Assembly: GCA_018780035.1 (NCBI GenBank)
Contig: JADMKE010000016.1
Coordinates: forward strand, 62,001 to 126,000
Direction: 5' to 3'
Length of the DNA stretch: 64,000 nt
Origin: Candidatus Sericytochromatia bacterium
GTDB lineage: Bacteria; Cyanobacteriota; Sericytochromatia; UBA7694
Shown here: in pieces, positions 44,661 through 53,675 of the stretch
How the letters are laid out: every line of letters begins with the position of its first letter
Numbering within the stretch: position 1 is the first letter of the stretch
Position numbers and translations under genes: made by a program
Notes under the pieces: generated by a model
The model's database searches: none
What the model was told of the DNA's origin: nothing
Seen by the model: the letters and a program-made list of their open reading frames with translations, nothing else

Positions 44661-45578
44661 TCATCCCTGACGGCTCTGCAAAAAAATCTGCAGGGCTTTG
44701 ATCATTATATCTGGCCCAGCCGGGGTCAGCGTGACCGCAATCTGCAAACGATTTTGCAAATAATCGGCCAAACCAGGCAAAACCGCCTGCTCTCCCGACA
44801 GTCTTAAACCACTGACCTTACCGCGTGCTCCTGCCGATTGTAGCTCCAACTGGGTTTGGCACAATTGTACCAACGGCTGAAATGCGGCTTCTGCCAAAGG
44901 GGCCAGCTCTTCGGCAATCAAAAGCAGATACGGGGATTTACCTTCGCCGTCTTGGCCCTGCAATGTGATCTGCTCCTGCACCCCAGAAAGCCCCCCCAAA
45001 CGCTGCCAAGCCAAAGCCGCCGCGTCCTCTTCAATCTGGAGCTGATAGCGCTGATAGACATATTGCTGCAGGGCCCGCGAGAGATAGCGTCCATAACCCA
45101 CAGTCAACGGGAATCCCTGTGGAGAACCCAAACAGCACTCAGCCAAACCATCTTCCAGAAACAAATGTAAATCTGTCTGCTTCACATCTGGCAACTGAGC
45201 CAGACAGGTCAAGGGCGAGCAGAGATAAAGTGAATCCAATTGCAGGTGTAACCCCAACAAATCCCAAAAGGCCCGGCAATAGGGCTCGCGCAAATTGAGC
45301 ATGGGCAAAACCAATTGGCAGCGGTTGGGGGCAATCACCCGAGAGAGCAAAGCTTGAACATAGGCCTTTAACTCCTGGGCCCGCCAGCCATTTTGCCAGA
45401 GAGGCGTGCTCCGTCCACTGAGCAATGCGCTATTGCCCCAAAGCTGGGCTTTGTCTCCCACCAGAGGTCGAATCAAGCAGGCGGCCTCTTGGGCCACCAA
45501 GCCATGTTCCCGTTCTACCAACACGGCTTCACGGGGATTGAGCCAAAGTGCCAGCGAACGTGTTTCACGCCGAAACAT
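44661..45578 (-). CDS. MreB-like actin-fold protein lacking nucleotide-binding motifs
   Basis: The protein lies directly downstream of rodA and pbp2, where MreB-family genes often occur. Its second half follows MreB in sequence order: GYGRYLSRALQQYVYQRYQL (161-180) parallels the GGD...YIRRKYNL segment of MreB, then EQITLQGQDGEGKSP and IAEELAPLAEAAFQPLVQLC. Both phosphate loops are lost: residues 8-18 (LALWLNPREA) replace DLGTANT and residues 137-150 (LHLFLEDGLAECCL) replace DIGGGT. It is about 305 residues, somewhat short for MreB. I infer a non-ATP-binding relative. PilM/FtsA-like ancestry is the alternative. Confidence 0.55.
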   Translation of the reverse strand: MFRRETRSLALWLNPREAVLVEREHGLVAQEAACLIRPLVGDKAQLWGNSALLSGRSTPLWQNGWRAQELKAYVQALLSRVIAPNRCQLVLPMLNLREPYCRAFWDLLGLHLQLDSLYLCSPLTCLAQLPDVKQTDLHLFLEDGLAECCLGSPQGFPLTVGYGRYLSRALQQYVYQRYQLQIEEDAAALAWQRLGGLSGVQEQITLQGQDGEGKSPYLLLIAEELAPLAEAAFQPLVQLCQTQLELQSAGARGKVSGLRLSGEQAVLPGLADYLQNRLQIAVTLTPAGPDIMIKALQIFLQSRQG

Positions 45579-45587
45579 CAGCAGACC

Positions 45588-46862
45588 TCATTCGATCCGG
45601 ATCAAGCGCGAGCCACGCTGGGCCCAAGCAATGCTTTCAACCAGTCCCAAAAGGCTCATATGCATCAAAATCGCTGTGCCGCCATAGCTAAAAAAGGGCA
45701 AAGGCACTCCCGTGACCGGCATCATGTCCATATTCATACCCATATTGATCAGCAAATGCATCAGTTCAAGTGCGGCCACACCACTGCAGACGTACAACTC
45801 TCCCGGCTCAGAGCAGTGGTAAGCCACCCACAAAATGCGCAAAATTAAGAGCATAAACAAGAGAAGAACGAGGCCAGAGAGCCAAAAACCGCCCTCTTCC
45901 GCCAGCGCCGAAAAAATAAAATCTGTGTGTTGTTCTGGCACATAGCGCAATTGGGTCTGGCTGCCCTGGGTAAAACCTTTGCCCCAAAAGCCCCCTGCCC
46001 CCACCGCAATTTTGGATTGGGTGACCTGGTACCCGGCATTCATCAAATCAGGTTCTGGCGCAATAAAAGTCAAAATGCGCTGCTTCTGATAGGCCTGTAA
46101 GTTCTCCCACCCCCATTCCGTCAGGCCGGGAATGCAAATATTCAGCCCCAAAAGCAGACTTCCCACCACCAAACCCACCAACGCTGGGCGACGGTTCCAA
46201 CGGGTTACCAAAAACCAAGCCAACCAGAGCCCTACACCCACCAGCACATAGACCAACCAAAACCAACTGTTCCAAAAGAACAGCCCCAGGCTCACAACTG
46301 GGGTAATCAAAGTGGCCAATACCAGCGAAGAAAGCGGCGAAACCACCAGCATACTCAGTGAGATACCGACCAAAATCAGAGACGTCCCCAAATCGGGTTC
46401 TTTATAAATCAAGACAAAGGGAATGCCAATATGTAATAACAAGAGACTGGTCTGTTTAAAGTCAAATTTTTGAATCAAACTCAAATGATGGGCCAAAGAA
46501 ATGATCAAAACCAATTTGGCCAATTCAGAAGGCTGAAACGAAAGCGGGCCAAGATAAATCCAGCGTTGAGAGCCCGCCACAACAGGCCCGACAACCAAAA
46601 CAGCTGCCAATAACAGAACCGAAATCACATACATCGGCAGGGCAAAATGGCGCAAATTGTGAAAACCCACCACCGCCACCAGTGCCAAAACCCCAAAGCC
46701 CAAGCCAATCGAGATCAAATGGCGCAAAAAAATACCCAAATTGCCTTCGGCATGAACCTGCACACTCCAGACACATAAACTGCTCAAAATAAAAAAACAG
46801 CTGATCAATACCAGCGTGGGCAAACTTTGTAGCCAGACTGAACGGGAACGCAGCAAGGCCAT
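45588..46862 (-). CDS. rodA: peptidoglycan glycosyltransferase RodA (SEDS family)
   Basis: The 424-residue protein has about ten membrane helices and SEDS signatures: GSQRWIYLGPLSFQPSELAK, FVLIYKEPDLGTSLILVGIS and the C-terminal VPLPFFSYGGTAILMHM. RodA polymerises lipid II for side-wall growth together with PBP2, encoded just upstream. ATG 46862 is chosen because AAGGAG at the end of the pbp2 gene lies before it; the two genes are separated by one base. The MreB-like gene follows nine bases downstream. Confidence 0.95.
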   Translation of the reverse strand: MALLRSRSVWLQSLPTLVLISCFFILSSLCVWSVQVHAEGNLGIFLRHLISIGLGFGVLALVAVVGFHNLRHFALPMYVISVLLLAAVLVVGPVVAGSQRWIYLGPLSFQPSELAKLVLIISLAHHLSLIQKFDFKQTSLLLLHIGIPFVLIYKEPDLGTSLILVGISLSMLVVSPLSSLVLATLITPVVSLGLFFWNSWFWLVYVLVGVGLWLAWFLVTRWNRRPALVGLVVGSLLLGLNICIPGLTEWGWENLQAYQKQRILTFIAPEPDLMNAGYQVTQSKIAVGAGGFWGKGFTQGSQTQLRYVPEQHTDFIFSALAEEGGFWLSGLVLLLFMLLILRILWVAYHCSEPGELYVCSGVAALELMHLLINMGMNMDMMPVTGVPLPFFSYGGTAILMHMSLLGLVESIAWAQRGSRLIRIE

Positions 46863-46863
46863 G

Positions 46864-48723
46864 TTAATTGCGCTCCTTTGATCTGTTTGTTTGCTCCAGA
46901 TCATTTTCAAGCAAATATTTCAGAATTTGTTTGGCAATCGGAGCGGCTTTGCCACCCCCACTGCCGCCATGCTCCAAAAAAACCGTCAGGGCGTAACGGG
47001 GCTGATTGGTGGGAGCATAAGCCACAACCCAAGCATGAGTGGATTTACCGGGACTGGTTTCAGCTGTGCCCGTTTTTCCAGCTACACCATGATATTTGAG
47101 CTTCATGGCTTTGGCGGTCCCATAGGTGACGGCCCCTTCTAATCCCCTTTGAACCACATCCCAATAACGGGGTTCAATCTCAGAAATCTCTTGTTGGTGT
47201 TTTTCTGGCTGAGCAGTAAAGACGGCATTGCCGTCGGTACCTAAAATTTCCTGCACCAAATAGGGGCGAGGGATTTTACCGCGATTGGCCACAGTGGCAA
47301 TCATGCGTGTGGCCTGCAGTGGCGACATTTGCAGATAGCCCTGACCAATTGAGGTATTCACGGCATCTCCCGGCAGCCAGTCCACCCCAATCACCCGTTT
47401 TTTCCACTCTTTGTCGGGAATCAAACCAGGGTGCTCGCCCTTGAGTTCCAAACCAGTGGGCTGATCCAATTTAAATTTTTTGGCATAATCGCGAATCGGC
47501 TCAATATCCATTTTTAAGGCCAATTCATAAAAAACAGTGTCGATGGAATGGGCCAGGGCCTGATAAATATTCACAATCCCAAAGCCACCCCGGTGCCAGT
47601 CATAAAAAATATGCCCGCCGACATTGAGATAGCCCTTGCTGTAAAAAGTCTGTTCGGGCCGAAGATAGCCTTCTTGCAAAGCGGCCAAGGCTGTCACAAT
47701 TTTAAAGATAGAACCTGGGGGATAAGCATTTAAAGTCCGGTTGAAAAAGGGAAAATAGCGGGTATTTTGTAGGGTTTTCCACTCGGCTTGAGTCAGGCCT
47801 TCGGTAAACAAATTGAGGTTATAAGCGGGATAGCTGACCATCGCCAAAATCGCACCGGTTTGCGGCTCCATCACGACAATCGAGCCGGGTGCCTTGCGGC
47901 GGTCTAAGAGTTCCATGCAGAATTGCTGCAAAGGTTTATCCAAAGTCAACTTCAGGCTGTTGCCGGGCACAGCGGCAATGGTTTTGGAAAGTTTCTTTTC
48001 ATGTTTGCCCAAGTCCACCGCATACAACGATTTGCCATCGGTGCCTTTGAGAAAGCGCTCATAGAGACGCTCCAAGCCGGTTTTCCCGACCAAAGCACCG
48101 GGACGATAGGCCTGATAGCGGTGCGACTTTAATTCTTCAGCCGTAATTTGCCCCATATACCCCAAGAGATGCGAGGCCAACTCATTTTCAGGGTAAAAGC
48201 GCTCCAATTCAGTCACAACTTCGGCACCGGGCAAACGGGACTGGTTTTCAGTGATCAAAGCCAGGGCTTTGCTATTGAGATTATGGGCCAAATAAATCGG
48301 CTCCACACTGTCAAAACGCACCCGCGACAAAAGCTCGGCATAAGGCAAGCCCAAATAATGAGAGAGACGCTGAAGACTCTGGTAGGCCTGCTGAGAAGAC
48401 AAACGGCCTGGCTGAAACAAAAGCGAATGAGAGAGTTTGTTGGTCGCTAAAATTTTGCTGGAGCGATCATAGATCATCCCCCGAGGAGCCAACATGGGCA
48501 CAGCTCGCATGCGATTCTGCTCTGCTTTTTGGGACAATTCAGTGTGCTGCAGAATTTGCAAAGAAAACAAGCGCCCCAACAAGACCACCCCCACCAACGC
48601 AACCGCGACAAAGAGCAAAATAACACGGCTGTGGGTGCGTGTTTTAAAATAATCGAAATCATACGCCCGTTCAACGGGTTGAGAAAATTTCACGGACCGG
48701 CCATTTCCGACCGGAAGACTCAA
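46864..48723 (-). CDS. mrdA: penicillin-binding protein 2, elongasome transpeptidase
   Basis: An N-terminal membrane helix (about 34-56) precedes the PBP dimerisation domain and the transpeptidase domain with PPGSIFKIVTAL (Ser338, Lys341), HSIDTVFYELAL (SxD in place of SxN) and AGKTGTAETSPG. PBP2 cross-links new side-wall peptidoglycan with RodA. The start is a TTG overlapping the stop of the SCO1 gene (TTGA), though GTG at 48693 is possible. Its position directly after cytochrome-oxidase maturation genes is unusual. Confidence 0.92.
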   Translation of the reverse strand: MSLPVGNGRSVKFSQPVERAYDFDYFKTRTHSRVILLFVAVALVGVVLLGRLFSLQILQHTELSQKAEQNRMRAVPMLAPRGMIYDRSSKILATNKLSHSLLFQPGRLSSQQAYQSLQRLSHYLGLPYAELLSRVRFDSVEPIYLAHNLNSKALALITENQSRLPGAEVVTELERFYPENELASHLLGYMGQITAEELKSHRYQAYRPGALVGKTGLERLYERFLKGTDGKSLYAVDLGKHEKKLSKTIAAVPGNSLKLTLDKPLQQFCMELLDRRKAPGSIVVMEPQTGAILAMVSYPAYNLNLFTEGLTQAEWKTLQNTRYFPFFNRTLNAYPPGSIFKIVTALAALQEGYLRPEQTFYSKGYLNVGGHIFYDWHRGGFGIVNIYQALAHSIDTVFYELALKMDIEPIRDYAKKFKLDQPTGLELKGEHPGLIPDKEWKKRVIGVDWLPGDAVNTSIGQGYLQMSPLQATRMIATVANRGKIPRPYLVQEILGTDGNAVFTAQPEKHQQEISEIEPRYWDVVQRGLEGAVTYGTAKAMKLKYHGVAGKTGTAETSPGKSTHAWVVAYAPTNQPRYALTVFLEHGGSGGGKAAPIAKQILKYLLENDLEQTNRSKERN

Positions 48724-49475
48724 GGCTTTTTCAGAAGACGGGGCAAATCTGTCTTTAACAGGCGCTCTAACTCTTCTGGGCGCGTGCTGTCATAATAGCC
48801 ACGTATCTGTAGGTCTTGATCTACCAGCACAAATTTTTGACTGTGTAAAAAGGGATTTTCTTTGGGCACAGAAGCCGTTTTGTCATGGGTAGAGTCTTCA
48901 TGACCGGATTCATGGTGCTTTTGTGGGGCCACATCCATTGCTTGGGCCGGCAAATGGAAGCCCTTTTGTGCCAAGGCGTATAATTTTTCTCGGGGCCCTG
49001 TTAAAAACTTCCAGACCTCAGATTTGGCCTGAAAACGCTCGGCATATTCTGCCAAACGAGCGGGAGTATCTACTTCTGGATCAACGGTAAAAGAAACCAG
49101 TTTTACAGGTGTTTGTTCAGGCAGGGATTTTTGCAGGCGTGCCATTTCAGCACTCATCAAGGGACATTCGGTGGTGCAGCTGGTGTAGATAAAATCAGCA
49201 ATCCAAGGATGCTGTTTGAGTTCATTTGCACCAAAAGATTTACCATTGCGCTCGGTAAACGAAAAATCGCTTAATTGACCATAAACAGGCAACTCTCCAG
49301 CGCTCACACCGGGGTTAACCGAGACATGGATCTCCTGATTAACATGTGCGCTGAGTTGAGCCGGTTGATTAACAGCCTGACTGGCGGCAGCCAATACAGA
49401 GGCAATCAGCCCCAAGGCCACCAATTGGGGTAAAAACAAGGCGGTTTCTTTTTTTTCTACTTTTTTTTCCATCAT
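48720..49475 (-). CDS. SCO1/SenC-family copper chaperone
   Basis: An N-terminal anchor is followed by a thioredoxin-like domain with the copper-binding TSCTTECPLM motif (Cys100 and Cys104) and a downstream His in FLHSQKFVLVD. An unusual His-rich insertion (KHHESGHEDSTHD) sits before that His and could hold extra copper. SCO1 proteins deliver copper to the CuA centre of subunit II, and two CuA subunits are encoded nearby. ATG 49475 with GAGG upstream is preferred to TTG 49484. It follows ctaB closely. Confidence 0.88.
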   Translation of the reverse strand: MMEKKVEKKETALFLPQLVALGLIASVLAAASQAVNQPAQLSAHVNQEIHVSVNPGVSAGELPVYGQLSDFSFTERNGKSFGANELKQHPWIADFIYTSCTTECPLMSAEMARLQKSLPEQTPVKLVSFTVDPEVDTPARLAEYAERFQAKSEVWKFLTGPREKLYALAQKGFHLPAQAMDVAPQKHHESGHEDSTHDKTASVPKENPFLHSQKFVLVDQDLQIRGYYDSTRPEELERLLKTDLPRLLKKP

Positions 49476-49480
49476 CGGCC

Positions 49481-50413
49481 TCAAGCGGGAACAGCATTGA
49501 CAAACATCATCACAAAAAGCAAGCAGAGATAAATAATCGAAAAGAAAAACAGGCGGTAAGCACGCTTACGGGTGACAGGTTTGCGAATAAAATCGATGGT
49601 TAAACCCAGATAGATCGCCCCCAAAATTAAAGCTGTGAGCAAATAAATCCAACCTGTGGCATTTAACCAATACAGGCTGGTGGAAGCAGGTATCAAGGCC
49701 AGTGTGTAAAGTAACATCTGCCGTTTGGTCACCGCCTCCCCTTTGACCACAGGCAACATAGGAATGCCGACTTTGCGATACTCTTCCACTTTGATCAGCG
49801 CCAAGGCCCAAAAATGCGGGGGCTGCCATATATACATAATTGCAAACAAGGCAAAAGCAACAGGGGTCAACTGATTGGCCACCGCTGTAACGCCCAAAAC
49901 AGCTGGCAGAGCACCAGAGACACCCCCCAAAGAGGTATTTAACGGGCTGTTTCGCTTCAACCAAAGTGTATAGACCACAACATAATAAAAACCCGTAAAA
50001 AGCGTTAAACCGGCCGTGATCGGGTTGACCTTCCAGAGCAAAACAGCAAAAGACAGCACACCAAAAACACTCCCCAAAGCAAGGGCCACAGAGGGAGAGA
50101 GTCGACCTGCAGGCAAAGGACGATTGCGGGTGCGCTCCATGTGTTTATCAATTTCTCGGTCAATATAATTGTTAAAAGCACAGCTGGAACCGGATGCCAA
50201 TCCGACCCCCAAAAGTGTCCAGAAAGCCAAACCCCAATCAGGGGGGCCTCCGGAGGCCAACCACATGCCCGTAAAAGTGGTGACCAGAATTTCAAAGGTA
50301 ATATTGGGCTTGGTCAAGGCATAACAATCGCGCAAAATTTGGCGCAGCTGTTGGCGGTCAGGGGCCAGCGGAGTAGATTCAGCTGATAATGTCATATTTC
50401 CCTGTTCAAGCAT
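49481..50413 (-). CDS. ctaB: protoheme IX farnesyltransferase (heme O synthase)
   Basis: The 310-residue protein has about eight to nine membrane helices and the prenyltransferase signature NNYIDREIDKHMERTRNRPL (D-x3-D), followed by SLGGVSGALPAVLG. It adds a farnesyl group to heme b to make heme O for heme-copper oxidases. ATG 50413 has AGGA seven bases upstream. It is divergent from the first oxidase operon. The heme A synthase gene ctaA is not in the window. Confidence 0.93.
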   Translation of the reverse strand: MLEQGNMTLSAESTPLAPDRQQLRQILRDCYALTKPNITFEILVTTFTGMWLASGGPPDWGLAFWTLLGVGLASGSSCAFNNYIDREIDKHMERTRNRPLPAGRLSPSVALALGSVFGVLSFAVLLWKVNPITAGLTLFTGFYYVVVYTLWLKRNSPLNTSLGGVSGALPAVLGVTAVANQLTPVAFALFAIMYIWQPPHFWALALIKVEEYRKVGIPMLPVVKGEAVTKRQMLLYTLALIPASTSLYWLNATGWIYLLTALILGAIYLGLTIDFIRKPVTRKRAYRLFFFSIIYLCLLFVMMFVNAVPA

Positions 50414-50863
50414 TTACAATTCCTGGCTTCAGATATGGTCACGGCTCAATCAATCCAGAGGTTTTGGCTGGCCTTTGCTTGTAATGCCTGATGTTGATAG
50501 CCCAAAGTCGATAAATGTCGATAAAAAGGGGAAGACAGGCAGAGCGAGTAAAGGAGCCAAGGAAGGAGAGAGAAGCCTCTGTCATTGCTTTAGCACATTA
50601 GACAGTTTACCACGGACACAAGCCTGAGCGTTTGGAATCAAACACAGGATTTTATGCACATCAATTTGTCAAGCCCAAATTTTACCTCAAATTGTCTGAT
50701 ATCTATCAATTCGCCAATTGAGGTCAATCAATGTGAACTTCAGCTGGAGTATTTACAATAAACTTTGATTATTTCTCAACAAGCCCCTCACCCAAATAGT
50801 TCTATCTAATACCAAGGTTTAAAGCCCTATGCATGCAAAGAGATCCAAAAGGAATTTAGACAC
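50414..50863. other. 450-base gap between divergent ctaB and oxidase operons
   Basis: No convincing gene was found. The gap holds the short direct repeat GTCGATAAATGTCGATAAA near 50508 and an imperfect inverted repeat, ACCTCAAATTG (50684-50694) with CAATTGAGGT (50715-50724). A possible -10 box TACAAT lies at 50754-50759, about 105 bases before the first oxidase gene. Regulatory function is likely from position, but no known operator was recognised. Confidence 0.4.
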
Positions 50864-51925
50864 ATGAATTTCTTACCTTTTCCCGAAAATATCTCAACAT
50901 TTGGAGTTGAGCTGGATGAATTGGCTCATTTAATTACCATCATTACCATGACCGCTTTTGTAATTGCAGAAGGAATTCTGCTCTATTTCATCCTCAAATT
51001 CCGCAAAAAACCAGGTGTCAAAGCAGATTATATTCCCGGTAATAGCTGGAAACAGTTGAAATGGATCTTCATACCGTTGGTTGTAATTGTCGGACTGGAT
51101 CTGTTTATTGATGAAAAAAACACCCATGCCTGGACCTTGATTAAACAAAATATTCCAGAAAAAACCCATTATGAATTGGTGGAAATTACAGGCCAACAAT
51201 TTTCATGGCTCTTCCGTTATCCAGGCCGTGATGGCTTATTGGGAACCAGTGATGACTTTACTTCCACCAATGAATTGCGCATTCCCGTCAATGAAACAGT
51301 GGTCTTTTATCTCAAAGCCAAAGATGTCTTACACAGCTTTTTTGTGCCCGCCATGCGTTTTAAACAAGATGCTGTGCCCGGTCGTACCATCAAAGGATGG
51401 TTTGACGCCACCAAAACAGGCACCTACGAAATTGCCTGTACAGAAATTTGTGGTGCGGGTCACTCTCTGATGAAAGCCAATCTGATTGTGCAATCCAAAG
51501 AGGAGTTTAAACAGTGGTTTGAATCAGAGGCGGGCAAAGTAACCCTGCCCGCTCCCGGCGATAAAAAAGCCCCCGAAATTGCCCCATCCGCGGCCAGTGG
51601 CGAACACAATACCGCAGCCGCCAAAACGGAACATCAAGTCGCCAGCGGCAAAGATTTATTACAGGCCAAAGGTTGCCTGGGCTGCCACAGCTTAGATGGC
51701 TCCAAATTGGTGGGCCCCAGTTACAAAGGTCTGATGGGTCGCAAAGAGATGGTTTTAACCCAAGACAAAGAACACGAAGTGACTGTTGATGAAGATTATC
51801 TTCGTCGGTCCATCACAGAGCCCAATGCAGATGTTGTGAAAGGTTTTTCAGGCATCATGCCCAAAACCCCTCTGAGTGAAGAGGAACTCACGGCCATCGT
51901 GAATCATTTGAAAGATTTGAAATAA
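50864..51925 (+). CDS. coxM: cytochrome c oxidase subunit II with fused cytochrome c (first oxidase)
   Basis: Two membrane helices (about 22-46 and 60-80) precede the CuA domain with Cys192, Glu194, Cys196, His200 and Met203 (CTEICGAGHSLM). A Pro/Ala/Glu linker leads to a C-terminal cytochrome c with Cys271-x2-Cys274-His275 and a Met in GFSGIMPK. Electrons pass from cytochrome c through CuA to subunit I. It opens the first operon, which resembles coxMNOP. No cleavable signal peptide is evident. AAAGGAA lies before the ATG. Confidence 0.93.
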   Translation: MNFLPFPENISTFGVELDELAHLITIITMTAFVIAEGILLYFILKFRKKPGVKADYIPGNSWKQLKWIFIPLVVIVGLDLFIDEKNTHAWTLIKQNIPEKTHYELVEITGQQFSWLFRYPGRDGLLGTSDDFTSTNELRIPVNETVVFYLKAKDVLHSFFVPAMRFKQDAVPGRTIKGWFDATKTGTYEIACTEICGAGHSLMKANLIVQSKEEFKQWFESEAGKVTLPAPGDKKAPEIAPSAASGEHNTAAAKTEHQVASGKDLLQAKGCLGCHSLDGSKLVGPSYKGLMGRKEMVLTQDKEHEVTVDEDYLRRSITEPNADVVKGFSGIMPKTPLSEEELTAIVNHLKDLK

Positions 51926-51942
51926 GGAGTTGCAGCAAACCC

Positions 51943-53655
51943 ATGGCCACTGAAGTGAAGCAACACTCGGTTTCGCCCCATAACCACCATTCTGAGCTGA
52001 GTTTTTGGCGCAAGTATATTTTTTCCACAGATCACAAAGTGATCGGCATGCAATACCTGTTAACAGGTCTCATCATGGTCTTTGTCGGCGGTTTTTTTGC
52101 CTATGTCTTTCGTATGCAATTGGCCTTTCCGGGTCAAGGTATCCCCCTCTATGGCAAATTAGATGCCAATGCTTACAATATGATGATCACCATGCACGGA
52201 ACGATCATGATATTTTGGGTTGCGATGCCTCTTTTGGTCGCAGCGTTTGGGAATTTACTGATCCCCACTATGATCGGTGCTGATGATATGGCTTTCCCGA
52301 CCCTCAATATGATCTCTTATTGGGTCTTTTTTATCAGCACCGTCGTGTTAATTCTCTCAATGGTTTTACCTGGTCCCATGGCAGCGGGCTGGACCGCTTA
52401 TCCACCACTATCCGCCAATGGCTATCCAGCCCAAATTGATTTTTGGGGCAGTATTGGGGGCAGTCTTTGGATCTTGGCCGTAGCACTTGAGTTTGTTGCC
52501 TTCTTAATTGGGGGCATCAATTTCCTGGTGACCACGTTTAATATGCGTGCTCCTGGCATGAAACTGATGGACATGCCCATCACTGTCTGGATGATGAATA
52601 TCGCGGTGTTGGTCTTTATGTTTTCTGTCGGTCCGCTGGTTGCAGGGGCTGTCATGTTGCTCTTTGACCGTTCGTTTGGCACAGGTTTCTACAACCCTGC
52701 AGTGGGGGGAGATCCGATTCTCTTTCAACACTTCTTCTGGTTCTTTGGCCATCCCGAAGTCTATGTCATTCTCTTGCCTGGCCTGGGAATGGTTGCAGAA
52801 GTGATAGCCACCATGGCCCGCAAACCTCTGTTTGGCTATAAAGCGATCATTTACGCCTCAATCATTTCAGGTTTTCTCTCATTTATCGTTTGGGCCCATC
52901 ACCAATTCATTGCAGGAATTGATCCACGTATGGCTGTTTTCTTCAGCTTTACCACAATTATGATTTCTGTTCCCTTTGCCGTCTGGATGTTTGCAGCCAT
53001 CGCCACACTCTGGAAAGCATCGATCACCCTCAATACCCCGATGCTTTTTGCCTTGGGTTTTATTGGTGAGTTTCTCTTGGGTGGCGTGACGGGTATCTAT
53101 CTCGGTGCAAGTGCCTTTGATATCTATGCGCATGACAATTATTTTGTGGTGGCTCATTTCCACTATGCTCTGATTCCCGATGTCTTTTTCGGGGGCTTAG
53201 CTGCTATTTATTTCTGGTATCCCAAATTTGTTGGCAGGATGTACAACGAAACGCTGGGCAAAGTGCATTTTTGGCTGACCACTCTGGGCTTTAATATGAT
53301 CTTTTTGCCCCTCTTTTACAACGGCTTAAAAGGCGAACACCGTCGTATTTTCGACTATTCTGCCTGGCCCTCACTGATGTCAGCAGACATGACTCAAAAC
53401 CGCGTGATTGCAACCGTTGGCATGTTGATTCTGTGCGCGGCCCAAATTCCCTTTGTGATCAACATGATTCACAGTGCCAGAAAAGGGGTCAAAGCAGAGA
53501 GAAATCCGTGGAAAGCCAACTCCTTGGAATGGGTAACCGCATCACCGCCACCCCATGGCAATTTTGAGACCTATCCTTCCGTCTACCGGGGGCCTTACGA
53601 ATACAGTGTTCCTGGTCGTGAAGAAGACTACTGGCCTCAGCATCTGCCGCAATAA
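51943..53655 (+). CDS. coxN: cytochrome c oxidase subunit I lacking the K-channel lysine (first oxidase)
   Basis: All metal ligands of a heme-copper oxidase are present: His85 (MHGTIMIFW), His270 with Glu272 and Tyr274 (GHPEVY), His319-His320 (AHHQF) and the pair in VAHFHYALI. The D-channel end-point Glu is kept. At the K-channel, the usual VPTGxKVF is VPFAVWMF, with Trp348 in place of Lys. That pattern recalls CoxN of coxMNOP oxidases. It reduces oxygen to water in the inner membrane with proton uptake. It starts 17 bases after subunit II, with TAAGGAG upstream. Confidence 0.92.
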   Translation: MATEVKQHSVSPHNHHSELSFWRKYIFSTDHKVIGMQYLLTGLIMVFVGGFFAYVFRMQLAFPGQGIPLYGKLDANAYNMMITMHGTIMIFWVAMPLLVAAFGNLLIPTMIGADDMAFPTLNMISYWVFFISTVVLILSMVLPGPMAAGWTAYPPLSANGYPAQIDFWGSIGGSLWILAVALEFVAFLIGGINFLVTTFNMRAPGMKLMDMPITVWMMNIAVLVFMFSVGPLVAGAVMLLFDRSFGTGFYNPAVGGDPILFQHFFWFFGHPEVYVILLPGLGMVAEVIATMARKPLFGYKAIIYASIISGFLSFIVWAHHQFIAGIDPRMAVFFSFTTIMISVPFAVWMFAAIATLWKASITLNTPMLFALGFIGEFLLGGVTGIYLGASAFDIYAHDNYFVVAHFHYALIPDVFFGGLAAIYFWYPKFVGRMYNETLGKVHFWLTTLGFNMIFLPLFYNGLKGEHRRIFDYSAWPSLMSADMTQNRVIATVGMLILCAAQIPFVINMIHSARKGVKAERNPWKANSLEWVTASPPPHGNFETYPSVYRGPYEYSVPGREEDYWPQHLPQ

Positions 53656-53675
53656 ACATGGGAAAGGATCATAAA

